Source: Candidatus Eiseniibacteriota bacterium
Lineage (GTDB): Bacteria; Eisenbacteria; RBG-16-71-46; CAIMUX01
Direction of reading: 5' to 3'
NCBI GenBank assembly: GCA_029569475.1
Contig: JAKQSZ010000017.1
Span: 9,069-73,068, forward strand
Length of the DNA stretch: 64,000 nucleotides
The stretch's first letter is position 1. Each line of letters starts with the position of its first letter. This document shows, piece by piece, positions 28,701 through 36,271 of this stretch. Position numbers and translations under genes: made by a program. The notes below the pieces were generated by a model. That model was not told the origin of the DNA. It did not search any database and saw only the letters and a program-made list of their open reading frames with translations.

Positions 28701-28798
28701 GCCGCGGGACCTTCCGCACCCCCGGGGCGCGTGCTGAGTTGATGTACAGCCCGGACGTCTACGCGACATCGGGTGCGGAGACCGTGGTCGTGCGGTGA
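22784..28798 (+). CDS. yfhM: Bacterial alpha-2-macroglobulin (YfhM-like)
   Basis: 2004 residues from ATG 22784, placed by GGAGGGA at 22772-22778; an in-frame ATG at 22757 would add nine residues. A membrane segment (FILALLFAAIATPAIHLWF) precedes a chain of macroglobulin domains; FLFTDRPIYRPGESIHWK is the MG3/MG4-like landmark and SYADTRYSLRLP the region before the alpha-2-macroglobulin domain. The thioester motif CLEQ is intact, Cys at residue 1446. Such proteins trap foreign proteases in the periplasm and pair with PBP1C, which repairs peptidoglycan. The pbpC gene starts on the last base of the stop codon here. Unlike E. coli YfhM there is no lipobox; the N-terminal helix has no Cys, so anchoring is by a transmembrane helix or the protein is released. 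Confidence 0.95.
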   Translation: MDDHVERRAKPSCEPTARPDRKARRGFILALLFAAIATPAIHLWFATAGKAASPADPLKIVLATPTGDQDVLYAIDVTFSEPVVALGTRGERQERGPIRFQPELKGTFTWVGTSAVSFVLSEPPPEGKTITCVVGRGLKSLDGSVLPADHTWTINYRRPRLIGAYPRLETRKEQERAELEANGRGRARAVESQPASDPIVAAFSAPLEAAQQHLPYLEGAGGVVPTRRVSLRAGQLEDVRAMLNRPQLPEDRILAVMPVQPLSENTVYKLVVPASMAFRDRELTLAETLFGQLRLPPEPSITGLSAHSWDGTASFRLTFSTPTEPQPVFERLRLTPSPPNPKPSEGEDLSGLRFEARFRPGSTIRIEVPPGWQDLDGRRSTSSFDTTITLPHAPASLTVEPRQGLLIPGPEEAVRISACNVRAVEVRLAWIPASEMPAFLSEEWWSDEAVGTDRVASKRWITLEPWTAPARSPDSLHVWYRRISQLPGRPADAQGLLLVASAARLFESPDGGGRAERRRASLGAGFEGEDLLVTETSLQIAPLGISARMGSDRGLLWVTDLRSGEPVAGARVSLWQPRGPAETAVKSVWQGQTDPDGLAWTPGAGHAAFALAERGSERVWLRLTAHHPYAGRQATSGFLFTDRPIYRPGESIHWKAFLRHVTREAMTRPDKIALDLKLESWSTGWSRIVPAGETAEGAADGTVAIPPDAPTGHLQLSLLPRSSSEEAPFTSASVQVEAFRAPRFSARIAGADEKALSGQTTTFTGQFRHFGGAALGQAPITWTLLRQPWTWRIPGYMEFSTQDEPAGSRWSERYWRGPERVGEGTAETDAEGRFTLPVKLELPPEQDAALVTFEAGARDQTDQSAFDRFALVVLRGPLRPAVRADWEWSSPEDQGTWQWVVSDTAGTLVPNVPTTVELIYRDWKTVRVRRVGGRYDFENTPYDSILVRREEVSSDTVQSVTFPIPRAGYYLVRVRLTEPDGTTLAAAEGRYFSGEAVAAAPREAHQWLPIDGPRRALVPGDTAEVIIPAPEGGAQGLMVVESDGILEARRLRLEGTARIPVRIGDLLPPGIEVEATVIGPDPLWKSGAPGRRVAYPYFATGSHTLRLSTEPWRAEVKAAPERTTYFPGEEVGVEVFLSDQQGRPLSGEVTLAVVDEAVLALVAGDKGDPLESLFPWRGGGTSYADTRYSLRLPAEGEKGSPGGGGAEMAGSRVRRDFRPTAYWNPRVRVGPDGRAVVRFTLPDELTSYRIRATAAADSELFAVADTSIRIDKPLFVEPAVPRLVRVGDAWSVGAVVMNRGAEDLEVRVSCTVTGARLKKSGTWKGRVEGSSSRRLDFPVEVSAPGQITYTLEAEGRRKGRGSGGSAESAGARPANDAITRSLMAELPVERITEVVFDAAAPVSRQAIALDSPGIRDAAQVTARLAVSLAAELDDAVRWLEDYEHLCLEQIDSRILGLLARRDLADRFPPDTTSVRDQDAAIQAGLHAIARYAGYDEFRLWEGRGSGGPYLDAYTAFTLQRLEAAGFAVPPELRDQAFAFLESRLPQDGVHDSGLPQAGPRGHQSRRPRAGHSDDRIASPDIQAFICWVLVSWGKGDGHADILTSLYENRDQLGTASKAFLAMALAAPSKSAVEDGPPAGRPGDTNLARAHTLLDEIRQKLSRSAALASVTEDHPGWGRRWFSFSQDRIRATATTALALQRLAPEDPFLPMLVNWLLSIREHGRWPTTHENAFALECIRSYVVTTESLSLPLTASLTIGETATGQAAVRESATFTESDLRPRDFSFGLDQLTRPSGKGPAVKTAPIVVETSPEKQVYYQIRFDRARPALESAPQEEGLMLYREYVDAASGEPLERITPQSAILVHLALAVPHPAEYLVVEDPLPAGLEAVNLNLRNSPLLTRTRPGEDDPPSGAARMTPGEDQPDVDARVANQPSAGSLLPVTHKEIRDGSVRLYADEVRAGIYHIYYPVAATSRGTFRTPGARAELMYSPDVYATSGAETVVVR

Positions 28799-31554
28799 TG
28801 CCGCTCTCTCTCCGGCGCAGGGTTGCGCGCCTGGCGGCCGCGGGCGCCCTTCTCCTGATCCTGGGCGCCTCCGGCCTCTGGGTGGCAGCGCGTCTGACGC
28901 CACTCGAGAGCTTCTGGCCGGAGGGACGCGATGCTCGCCCGACTCTGCGTCCGGTCTATGACCGGCGGGGTGAGCTGATCGCCCTCCATCGGGATGTCCC
29001 CGAGGCTTTCACCCCGGTCAGCCTCCCGCGGACCGACCCCTGGCTGGTCCGGGCCACGTTGGCGGCGGAGGACCGGCGATTCCGCCTCCACCCGGGAGTC
29101 GACCCCCTCGCGGTGCTGCGCGCGGCCTGGGCCAACGCGCGGGCCGGAAGGGTCATCTCGGGCGGGTCGACCATCACCCAGCAACTCGTCAAAGCCATCG
29201 AGATCGACCAGTCTCGAAGGATGCCGGCACCGGACGCCGCGGGGGAAACTCGGCGCAGGGCGATCCTCGACCAGTCGCGTGATTCCTTCTCCGGCAAGCT
29301 TCGCCAGGCATGGCATGCGCTTGTCCTCGAGGCCCACCTCTCCAAGGACGAGATCCTGGAGCACTACCTCAACCGGGTCTGGTACGGCAGCACGGAAAGG
29401 GGCGCCGGGGCAGCGTCGTGGATTCTTTTCGGGCATGACTGCCGCCGGCTGCGTCTCGAGGAGGCCGCGCTCCTCGCCGCCCTCCCGCAGTCGCCGGTCC
29501 GGCATGACCCGTGGCGCCATCCACAACGCGCGAAGGCCGCTCGCGATCGCGTACTTCGCCGCCTGGGTCTCGACGAGGAGTCCCTGCGGGAGGCGCTCGA
29601 CCGCCCGCTGCTCCCTCCAGCGCTCTCCGCGGGGGAGGCATCCGCGCGTGTTCCCTACAGCGGCGGCAGCATCGCCCCGCACTGGATCCGCCATGCCGCC
29701 TCGCGGGACACGACCACCCCGAGCATCCGGCTGCCGTTGGACTGCCGCGTCCAGGAAGCGGCCGCCGGCGCCTTGCGCGCGACGGTCGATGCCCTCCGTG
29801 TCCGCGGCGCCGACGCCGGCGGCATCTGCGTGATCCACAACGCCACCGGGGAAGTGCGGGCGTGGGTCGGATCTCCGGACTGGTACCACCCGCAGCACGG
29901 CGAGGTCGACGGCGTTCTCGCGCTGCGCCAGCCCGGCTCGGCGCTGAAGCCCTTCACCTATGCCCTGGCCTTCGACCACGGCGCCACGCCGGCCTCGCTT
30001 CTGCCCGATCTCCCGCTGGCCTACGCGGCCGGCCGCGGCGTCTTCCGTCCCCGCAACTACTCCCACGCCTACCACGGCCCCGTCCGCGCCCGCGAGGCCC
30101 TGGCCAACTCCTGGAATGCGCCGGCGGTGCACTTGCTGTCCAGGCTGGGCGTCGCCCCCCTGCTGGATCTCCTGCTCCGCGCCGGCTTGACCAGCCTCGA
30201 TCGCCCCGCCGAGTCCTATGGGCTCGGACTGACCCTCGGCGTGGGCGAGGTCTCTCTCCGTCAGCTCACCAACGCCTACGCCGCGTTGGCGCGCGGCGGC
30301 CTGTTCCGCGAGGCGATCGAGTCACTTCCCGGCGCGACCACGGACGCGAGCCGCGTGGTCAGCGCGCGGTCCGCCTTCTGGGTCAACTCCATCCTCTCCG
30401 ATCCGGCGGCCCGCGCCCCGGCCTTCGGCCTCGGCGGCATCGTGGACTTCCCCTTCCCGGTCGCGCTCAAGACCGGCACGTCGAGCGACTGGCGAGACAA
30501 CTGGGCCTTCGGCTACACGCCGGTCTACACCGTCGGAGTCTGGATCGGCTCCGCCTCGGGTGCTTCGATGGATCAGGTCTCGGGAACCCACGGCGCGCTG
30601 CTGGCGCTTCGTTCCGTCCTGTTGCACCTGCACGACGAGCAGGCCGCCGTGCACGCCGAAGACCTCGCCTTCGCCGCGCCGGCGGGGACACATCTCGCCC
30701 CCGTCTGCGCCCTGTCCGGCATGCCGTGCTCCGAAGCGTGTCCCGAGCGGATCCTGGAATGGCTGCCGGTCGCAGACCCGGAAAGAGCGACGGAAAACGG
30801 CGCCGGCGCCGGGTGGGAGTTCGCCCGTGCCCCGGTGTGCTCCTGGCACCGGATGGTCACGATCGAGTTCGAAACGGGTCTGCTCGCCCGTGCTTGTACG
30901 CCGGGTAGCGCTCGCCGCGAGATCCTGGTCGCGTTCCCCCCCTCCGCGGGCGCGGAATGGGCCGGCCCCGCGTTCCTCGGATGGGCCATCGATCAGGGCT
31001 GGCCGGAGCCGCCGCAGGAGGCGGCGATGTGCACCTGCGCGCGAGCTGACTGTGAAATCCTGACACCACCGGCACCCGCCGAGGCCGCGGATGCGCTCCT
31101 GGCCGATGCTGACACCGCCCGGCGGCACTGGAGGGGTTTGTCGGCGCGACGGGGCGCCGTGTCCTCAGCAAGCGAGGCAGGCGGGGACGGCGGACGCACC
31201 GGGCATCCCTCTGCCCCTCCCGATCGTGTCTCCTGCCGGATCACGCGCCCCCTCGACGGCTCGGTCTATGCCATCGATCCCACGCTTCCCCGATCGCAGC
31301 AGCAGCTGACCCTGGAGGCCCGCGCCGGCGACCGTCGCGTGCGCTGGACCGTGAACGACTTCTGCGTCGGAGAGACCGAACCGGGGCGGCGCGCCTTCCT
31401 GCCGCTGGAGCCGGGACGGCTGCGCATTCGGGCCGAAGCCCTGCCCTCTCCCGGGGAGACGGCCCCGGAACCCGCGTCGACGGCCGATGATCGCTCCGAT
31501 GCCGTCACGGTCTTCGTGGAATCGGCCTGGTCCGATCAGCAGGATCCGCGGTAG
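28798..31554 (+). CDS. pbpC: Penicillin-binding protein 1C (PbpC)
   Basis: 918 residues from ATG 28798, overlapping the macroglobulin stop by one base (TGATG); a GTG at 28795 is a possible alternative. An N-terminal membrane anchor is followed by the GT51 glycosyltransferase (AAEDRRFRLHPGVDPLA, GGSTITQQLVKAIE, ILEHYLNRVWYG). The transpeptidase has SALKPFTYALAF (SxxK), SWNAPAV (SxN) and LKTGTSSDW (KTG), all intact. The C-terminal PBP1C-type domain is seen in ITRPLDGSVYAIDPTLPR, with an unusual Ala/Asp-rich linker of about 120 residues before it (EAADALLADADTARRHW). It polymerises and cross-links peptidoglycan at the periplasmic face, here in a damage-response partnership with the macroglobulin. 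Confidence 0.94.
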   Translation: MPLSLRRRVARLAAAGALLLILGASGLWVAARLTPLESFWPEGRDARPTLRPVYDRRGELIALHRDVPEAFTPVSLPRTDPWLVRATLAAEDRRFRLHPGVDPLAVLRAAWANARAGRVISGGSTITQQLVKAIEIDQSRRMPAPDAAGETRRRAILDQSRDSFSGKLRQAWHALVLEAHLSKDEILEHYLNRVWYGSTERGAGAASWILFGHDCRRLRLEEAALLAALPQSPVRHDPWRHPQRAKAARDRVLRRLGLDEESLREALDRPLLPPALSAGEASARVPYSGGSIAPHWIRHAASRDTTTPSIRLPLDCRVQEAAAGALRATVDALRVRGADAGGICVIHNATGEVRAWVGSPDWYHPQHGEVDGVLALRQPGSALKPFTYALAFDHGATPASLLPDLPLAYAAGRGVFRPRNYSHAYHGPVRAREALANSWNAPAVHLLSRLGVAPLLDLLLRAGLTSLDRPAESYGLGLTLGVGEVSLRQLTNAYAALARGGLFREAIESLPGATTDASRVVSARSAFWVNSILSDPAARAPAFGLGGIVDFPFPVALKTGTSSDWRDNWAFGYTPVYTVGVWIGSASGASMDQVSGTHGALLALRSVLLHLHDEQAAVHAEDLAFAAPAGTHLAPVCALSGMPCSEACPERILEWLPVADPERATENGAGAGWEFARAPVCSWHRMVTIEFETGLLARACTPGSARREILVAFPPSAGAEWAGPAFLGWAIDQGWPEPPQEAAMCTCARADCEILTPPAPAEAADALLADADTARRHWRGLSARRGAVSSASEAGGDGGRTGHPSAPPDRVSCRITRPLDGSVYAIDPTLPRSQQQLTLEARAGDRRVRWTVNDFCVGETEPGRRAFLPLEPGRLRIRAEALPSPGETAPEPASTADDRSDAVTVFVESAWSDQQDPR

Positions 31555-31573
31555 GGGGAACGCGTCCGGCGCG

Positions 31574-31661
31574 GAGCGCCTTCAGAGCGGAAGGAAGCGC
31601 GTCTCAGGGCGGAAGGAGGGCGCCTTCAGAGCGGAAGGAAGTGCGTCCGGGGCGGGTGGAG
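31574..31661. repeat. Intergenic ~22-bp tandem repeats after pbpC
   Basis: About four units of roughly 22 bp. The 21-mer gcgccttcagagcggaaggaa occurs exactly at 31576-31596 and 31620-31640, with degenerate units between and after. It lies between the convergent pbpC and GAPDH genes. The tract is part of a pattern seen at several gene ends in this window. Confidence 0.75.
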
Positions 31662-31738
31662 GGCGGAGCGCCGTAGCGCTCCCCCGCCCCGGACGACGGT
31701 CTTCGAGGGTGCAAACTCCAGATCTTGAGGATGCGGCC

Positions 31739-32746
31739 TCAGAGCTTGTGCATCTTCTCCACGAGATCGACCACCCGGCAGGAGTAGCCCCACTCGTTGT
31801 CGTACCACGCCAGGGTCTTGAGGAACCTCTTGTTGATGACGTGCGTTGCCTTGGCGTCGAAGATCGCGGAGTGCGAATTGCCGATGATGTCCGAGGAGAC
31901 GAGCGGCTCTTCGGTGTACTCGATGATGTCCTTCATCGGCCCGCCGGCCGCCTCCCGAATGGCCTGATTGACCTCCTCGGCGGTGACGTCGCGGCTCATG
32001 ACCGTGACCAGGTCGACGATCGAGCCATCGGGCACCGGCACGCGGATGGCGATCCCGTCGAGCTTGCCCGCGAGTGCCGGCAGCACCTTGCCCACCGCCT
32101 TGGCCGCCCCCGTCGTCGTGGGGATGATGTTCTCCGCGGCGGCGCGCGACCGGCGCAAGTCCGAGTGCGGAACGTCGGCCAGGCGCTGATCGTTCGTGTA
32201 GGCGTGCACCGTCGTCATGATCCCCTTCTCGATGCCGAACTTCTCCTGCAGGACCTTGGCGACCGGAGCGAGGCAATTGGTCGTGCAGGAGGCGTTGGAG
32301 ACGATCCGGTGGTCCTTGGTGAGGCCGCTGTCGTTGACCCCCATGACGACCGTGTAATCGATTTCGTCCTTGGCCGGCACCGTCAGGATGATCCGGCCGG
32401 CCCCGGCCTTCAGCTGCTGTTCGAGCTGCTCGCGCTTGCGGAAGCGGCCGGTCGCCTCAACGACCACCTCGACCTCCAGTTCCCCCCACGGCAGCCGGGT
32501 GGGATCGGGCACCTCGAGCATACGGGTAGTCTGGCGGCCGGCGTGGAGAGTGTCCCCCTCCACCCGCACCTCTCCCTTGAAGCGTCCCATCACCGTGTCG
32601 TACTTCAGCAGATAGGCCAGGGTGTTGTTGTCGGCGATGTCATTGATCGCCACCACGTCGACGCCGGGATGATCCGCCAGGATGCGATAGACCGCTCGCC
32701 CGATCCGCCCGAATCCGTTGATCGCTACGCGCACTCCCATGTTCAT
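31739..32746 (-). CDS. gap: Glyceraldehyde-3-phosphate dehydrogenase, type I, canonical copy
   Basis: 335 residues. N-terminal Rossmann motif VAINGFGRIGR, VAINDIAD with the NAD-type Asp, active site SNASCTTNCLAP with catalytic C154, HAYTNDQRLADVPHSDLRRSR, and YDNEWGYSCRVVDL. Catalyses NAD-dependent oxidation and phosphorylation of glyceraldehyde 3-phosphate in glycolysis. The ATG at 32746 overlaps the stop of the upstream GAPDH-like gene in the sequence ATGA, so both are co-translated. All key residues are present. It is the more conserved of the two copies. Confidence 0.96.
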   Translation of the reverse strand: MNMGVRVAINGFGRIGRAVYRILADHPGVDVVAINDIADNNTLAYLLKYDTVMGRFKGEVRVEGDTLHAGRQTTRMLEVPDPTRLPWGELEVEVVVEATGRFRKREQLEQQLKAGAGRIILTVPAKDEIDYTVVMGVNDSGLTKDHRIVSNASCTTNCLAPVAKVLQEKFGIEKGIMTTVHAYTNDQRLADVPHSDLRRSRAAAENIIPTTTGAAKAVGKVLPALAGKLDGIAIRVPVPDGSIVDLVTVMSRDVTAEEVNQAIREAAGGPMKDIIEYTEEPLVSSDIIGNSHSAIFDAKATHVINKRFLKTLAWYDNEWGYSCRVVDLVEKMHKL

Positions 32747-33756
32747 CTCCCCTCTGCGAGATCGTCGAGGCGGTGAATCAGCTCCACCACGCGGGTGGCG
32801 TATCCCCAGCCGTTGTCATACCACGTCAAGGTCTTGAGCAGGTTGCCGCCGATCACCTGGGTGGAAAGCGAATCGAAGATGGCCGAGTGCGAGTTGCCGA
32901 TGACATCCGAGGAGACGATGGGCTGGTCCGTGTACTCAACGATCGTCTTGTAGTCGCTCTGGGCCGCGCTCCAGACGACCTCGTTCACCTCGGTGGCCGT
33001 CACCGGGCGCTTCATGAGGGTCACGAAGTCCAACGTCGAGCCGTCGGGAATGGGCACGTTCATGGCGACGCCGTCCAGCTTGCCCTTCATCTCGGGCAGT
33101 ATCCTCTCGACCGCCTTGGTGGACCAGGTCACGGCCGGGATGATGTTCTCGGCTGCGGCCCGGGAGCGCCGCAGCTCGGTGTGCGGAACGTCGGCCAGCC
33201 GCTGGTCGTTGGTATAGGCGTGCACCGTCGTGAGAAATCCGCTCTCGATCCCGAAGGCGCCGTTGAGGATCTTGGCGATCGGCGCCAGGGCGTTGGCGGT
33301 GCAGGAGGCGTTGGAGACGATCCGGTGCTCCGACCGGAGCTGATGGTCGTTGACGCCCATCACCACGGTGAAATCGATTTGGTCGCGGGGCGGCACCGTC
33401 AGGACGACCTGGCGGGCCCCGGCGTCCAGATGGCGCTGGAGGAAGTCCCGCGTGCGGTACTTGCCGGTGGCCTCGACGACGATCTCGACCCCGAGATCGT
33501 TCCAGTTGACATCTCCCGGCTCCTTGGCGGTGAGCATCTTGATCTGCTTCCCGCGGATGTACATGGCGCCTTCCTTGACCGAGAACGGTTCCTCGAAGCG
33601 GCCATGGACCGTATCGAATCGCAACAGGTACTCCAGGGCCATCGGGTCGGCGACATCGGCGATCGCGATGACGTCGATGTCCTTGGACTTCTGGGCGATC
33701 CGGAAGACGTTGCGGCCAATCCGGCCGAACCCCATGATCCCCACGCGAACACTCAT
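32743..33756 (-). CDS. gap: Second, divergent glyceraldehyde-3-phosphate dehydrogenase
   Basis: 337 residues from ATG 33756, with AAGGAGGA just upstream; the frame open to 33810 is not needed. Shares the whole GAPDH frame: VGIMGFGRIGRNVFRIA, SNASCTANALAP with C152, HAYTNDQRLADVPHTELRRSR, YDNGWGYATRV. Differences from the downstream copy lie around the catalytic Cys (CTTNCLAP against CTANALAP, losing Thr and the second Cys), in the coenzyme strand (AIAD instead of AIND), and DNGW instead of DNEW. It is likely active but may differ in direction, cofactor or acceptor. Encoded first in the two-gene operon. Which copy is glycolytic and which gluconeogenic cannot be told from sequence. Confidence 0.93.
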   Translation of the reverse strand: MSVRVGIMGFGRIGRNVFRIAQKSKDIDVIAIADVADPMALEYLLRFDTVHGRFEEPFSVKEGAMYIRGKQIKMLTAKEPGDVNWNDLGVEIVVEATGKYRTRDFLQRHLDAGARQVVLTVPPRDQIDFTVVMGVNDHQLRSEHRIVSNASCTANALAPIAKILNGAFGIESGFLTTVHAYTNDQRLADVPHTELRRSRAAAENIIPAVTWSTKAVERILPEMKGKLDGVAMNVPIPDGSTLDFVTLMKRPVTATEVNEVVWSAAQSDYKTIVEYTDQPIVSSDVIGNSHSAIFDSLSTQVIGGNLLKTLTWYDNGWGYATRVVELIHRLDDLAEGR

Positions 33757-34201
33757 CGTTGCTGTCCTCCTTGGCTGTTGGGAACAGAAGCCTGTCCCGG
33801 GCGGTAACAAGTCCCGACACTATCATCGGTCGCGCCGGGCCGAAACAGCACGCTCGCGAGTCTCCGCCTCGGCAAACACCGCCAGGATCTCCTGATTCCG
33901 CGAATTCGCCGTCCTCAAGGCGAAACCGGCAAGGCCGCCCCGTGGCGGCCGGCTGGCCTCCGGCGATTGAACTCGGCCAATTGTCGGGCCAACGGCCGGG
34001 GGGAAACGCGAGGAAGATCGCGGGGCCCTCCGGCGGGACCGCAGCGAAGGTTCGCCGGCGCCGGCGGCCGTTGCCCGATGCGGAGCGCTCGGTGTACCGT
34101 CTTTGGGAGTCGAAAAGTTTCGTGCGCGTCCCGGCGCGGGGTGAAGACTCCAGCGGCACTGGAGGCGCCGGGCGGAATCCTACAAGGAGGGAGCGGCTGC
34201 A
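33757..34201. other. Divergent promoter gap, nothing coding seen
   Basis: 445 bp between the divergent GAPDH operon and the HtrA-like gene. It should contain both promoters. I find no clear -35/-10 pair, hairpin or RNA gene. The only evident signals are the two ribosome binding sites at its ends: aaggagga before the GAPDH ATG and acaaggagggag before the ATG at 34202. Confidence 0.6.
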
Positions 34202-35440
34202 ATGAGTCGTCATGTTCGCTGGATGCATGGGGTCGCCCTGGCGCTCCTGCTCGCCTCAACCGGAATTCCCGGAGTCGTTCATGCCCAGAGCGCGTCCGCG
34301 CTGATGGCCGCCGCCGTCTCGGTCGACATCCAGGACGGCGGAGGCAAGACCCTCCGTACCGTCAATGCCACCCTTCTGCGGGACGGGGTTGTCGTCCCGC
34401 TGGAGTCTCTGGCGGGCGCCAACCGGGCGACCGTGCGGGCTCGGGACGGCAGCCGTTGGACGTGCCAGAACGTGCTCTCCTCCAACGCGGTCATCGGCCT
34501 CGCCTTGCTGCAGCTTCCCGAGACGCCGGCTTTCGGAGCGTCTCTGCCGCAATCGGGCTCGTTCAATCCGGGATCCAAGGCGACGGTCCTTGGCGGACCC
34601 GACAGCCGTCCGGACTCGGTGACGACCACGTGCTACTTCACCTACTCCATGCGGGACCGGACCGACTTCATCGCCGTTTCCCCGGGTCTTCCGGGGGCAG
34701 CCCCCCTGGTTGACCGCAGCGGCCGGCTGCTGGGAGTCGTCAATCAGCTCTCGGCCGGCGGCATCGACTGCCACTACGCGGTCCCGGCGGTCTCCGTGAA
34801 GACCCTCGTCACCAACCGCGGCGACGGGCAGGCGATCTCGACCCACGCCCAGGTGACGGCGCCACCCTTCGCCGAGCCGTCCACTGCGCTCGGTCTCTCG
34901 TTCCGGGGAGCCAACCTGGTCACCGCAAACCAGTACGAGCCCGCGCGCACGCTTCTCAACGCGGCGCTCAAACGGGACCCGAAGTACCCCGAGGCGCACT
35001 ACTGGCTGGGGCGCCTGCTCTTCGCCGAGCAGAAGCACGAGGAGGCCGCCCAGGAATTCGTCGAAGCCGGCACCAGCGATCCCGGCTATCACATGGCCTG
35101 GCACATGGCGGGAGCCGCCTACAACCAGGCGGCGCGTTACCTCGATGCGGAAAAGATGTACTACGAGGCCCTGAAGGCGAACCCGCGATCGGCCGAGACC
35201 TACTGCAATCTTGGCGGCGCCTACTTCAACCAGAATCGCTATGACAAGGCAGTCGAGGCCTTCCGCAAATCGATCGAGTTGGATCCGCGCTACCGGCAGG
35301 GGCTGGCCTATCACAACCTCGTCCAGGTGCACCTGACCCAGGGACGTCGGACCGAAGCCGAGGGCGTCTACCAGGACCTGCTCAAGATCAACCCCGAGTG
35401 GGCCCGCCGGCTGCGATCGACCCTGGATTCCCAGCCCTGA
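34202..35440 (+). CDS. Exported degenerate HtrA/trypsin-like domain plus TPR repeats
   Basis: 412 residues. Ribosome binding site aaggaggg fixes ATG 34202. Signal peptide MSRHVRWMHGVALALLLAST, cleaved after VHAQ. Residues about 30-215 resemble a trypsin-like fold: NAVIGLALLQLPE, SPGLPGAAPLVDRSGRLLGVV and CHYAVPAVSVKTLV mimic HtrA strands. Where the nucleophile Ser should be (GNSGGPL) the sequence reads LPGAAPL, so it cannot be an ordinary serine protease. Residues about 235-410 are four or five TPR units (YPEAHYWLGRLLFAEQKHEE; AETYCNLGGAYFNQNRYDKA). Probably a periplasmic binding or scaffold protein. The next gene starts on its last stop base (TGATG). Confidence 0.82.
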   Translation: MSRHVRWMHGVALALLLASTGIPGVVHAQSASALMAAAVSVDIQDGGGKTLRTVNATLLRDGVVVPLESLAGANRATVRARDGSRWTCQNVLSSNAVIGLALLQLPETPAFGASLPQSGSFNPGSKATVLGGPDSRPDSVTTTCYFTYSMRDRTDFIAVSPGLPGAAPLVDRSGRLLGVVNQLSAGGIDCHYAVPAVSVKTLVTNRGDGQAISTHAQVTAPPFAEPSTALGLSFRGANLVTANQYEPARTLLNAALKRDPKYPEAHYWLGRLLFAEQKHEEAAQEFVEAGTSDPGYHMAWHMAGAAYNQAARYLDAEKMYYEALKANPRSAETYCNLGGAYFNQNRYDKAVEAFRKSIELDPRYRQGLAYHNLVQVHLTQGRRTEAEGVYQDLLKINPEWARRLRSTLDSQP

Positions 35441-36153
35441 TGCCGCCGCTGGCGCAGCTCTCCCGGCCGCCGGAAGGCACGGAAGCACGGGCGCCGTGGC
35501 GCCGCTGGCCGTGTCCGCGCTGCGGCCACCAGCAGCGCCGGGTGCGGGTCGTTTGTCCTGAATGCCAGTCCCTCCCCTGGCCGGTCCCCCGGTCGGAGAC
35601 GTCGCCCGGAGCCGGTCCGCCCAGAGTGCCTGCCGTCCACGACGGCGCCGGACGCGAGGTCCGCGCGGCCGACTTCATGCTGCGTTCGGGCGTCGATCTC
35701 CAAACCCGGCGCGACGGCGCTCTCTACCGGCGGCATCGTTTCAGCACGCCGTCGGGTTTTCTGGGAGTGCTCTCCTACGGGCTCTTTTCCCACGCCGAGT
35801 GGCTGGGCGGCGACGGCCGCGAGTGGCGCATCCAGCGTGCGGGCGCCCTCTCCGGCACCTTCGTTCTGCTGGAGGCAGGCCAGCCGATCGCGGCGGCGCG
35901 CGGGCGGGGCTTCCTGCGCCGTTCTTGCCGGATCTGGTACGGTGCGGCCACGTATACCGTGCGCCGTACCGGTTTCTTCCGCCGGCGCTATCGGATGGAA
36001 ACGGAAGACGACCAGGAGATCGCCGTGATCCAGGGAGGCTTCGTGGATCCGATCAAGCGGGTCACGATCTCGGGCGAGATCGCCCTGCCGGCGCTGGTCA
36101 TGGCCTGCTACCTCGCGCGCAAGATGCGCAAGGAAGACGACGAAACGACATGA
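35440..36153 (+). CDS. Zinc-ribbon protein with scramblase/tubby-like beta domain
   Basis: 237 residues. The first 45 carry a two-knuckle zinc ribbon, CPRCGHQQ and CPECQS. From residue about 85 on the pattern is that of a scramblase/LURP-one/tubby-type 12-strand barrel around a hydrophobic helix: LYRRHRFSTPSGFLGVLSYG, WRIQRAGALSGTFVLLEAG, TYTVRRTGFFRRRYRM, and a final helix EIALPALVMACYLARKM. The start ATG 35440 overlaps the previous stop by one base, so it is coupled to the HtrA/TPR gene, though one is exported and this one has no signal peptide. Function unknown; membrane lipid or protein interaction is a guess. Confidence 0.65.
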   Translation: MPPLAQLSRPPEGTEARAPWRRWPCPRCGHQQRRVRVVCPECQSLPWPVPRSETSPGAGPPRVPAVHDGAGREVRAADFMLRSGVDLQTRRDGALYRRHRFSTPSGFLGVLSYGLFSHAEWLGGDGREWRIQRAGALSGTFVLLEAGQPIAAARGRGFLRRSCRIWYGAATYTVRRTGFFRRRYRMETEDDQEIAVIQGGFVDPIKRVTISGEIALPALVMACYLARKMRKEDDETT

Positions 36154-36271
36154 CCGGCTCCGGAGGCACACCGGATCCAGGCCGCGCCTGTGGCCCCGGT
36201 TGCATCGGCGACTGCGCCCGCCCCGGCACCTCCGGTCGCGGCGGCGAAGGGACGAAGGGAGGGCCAGTATC

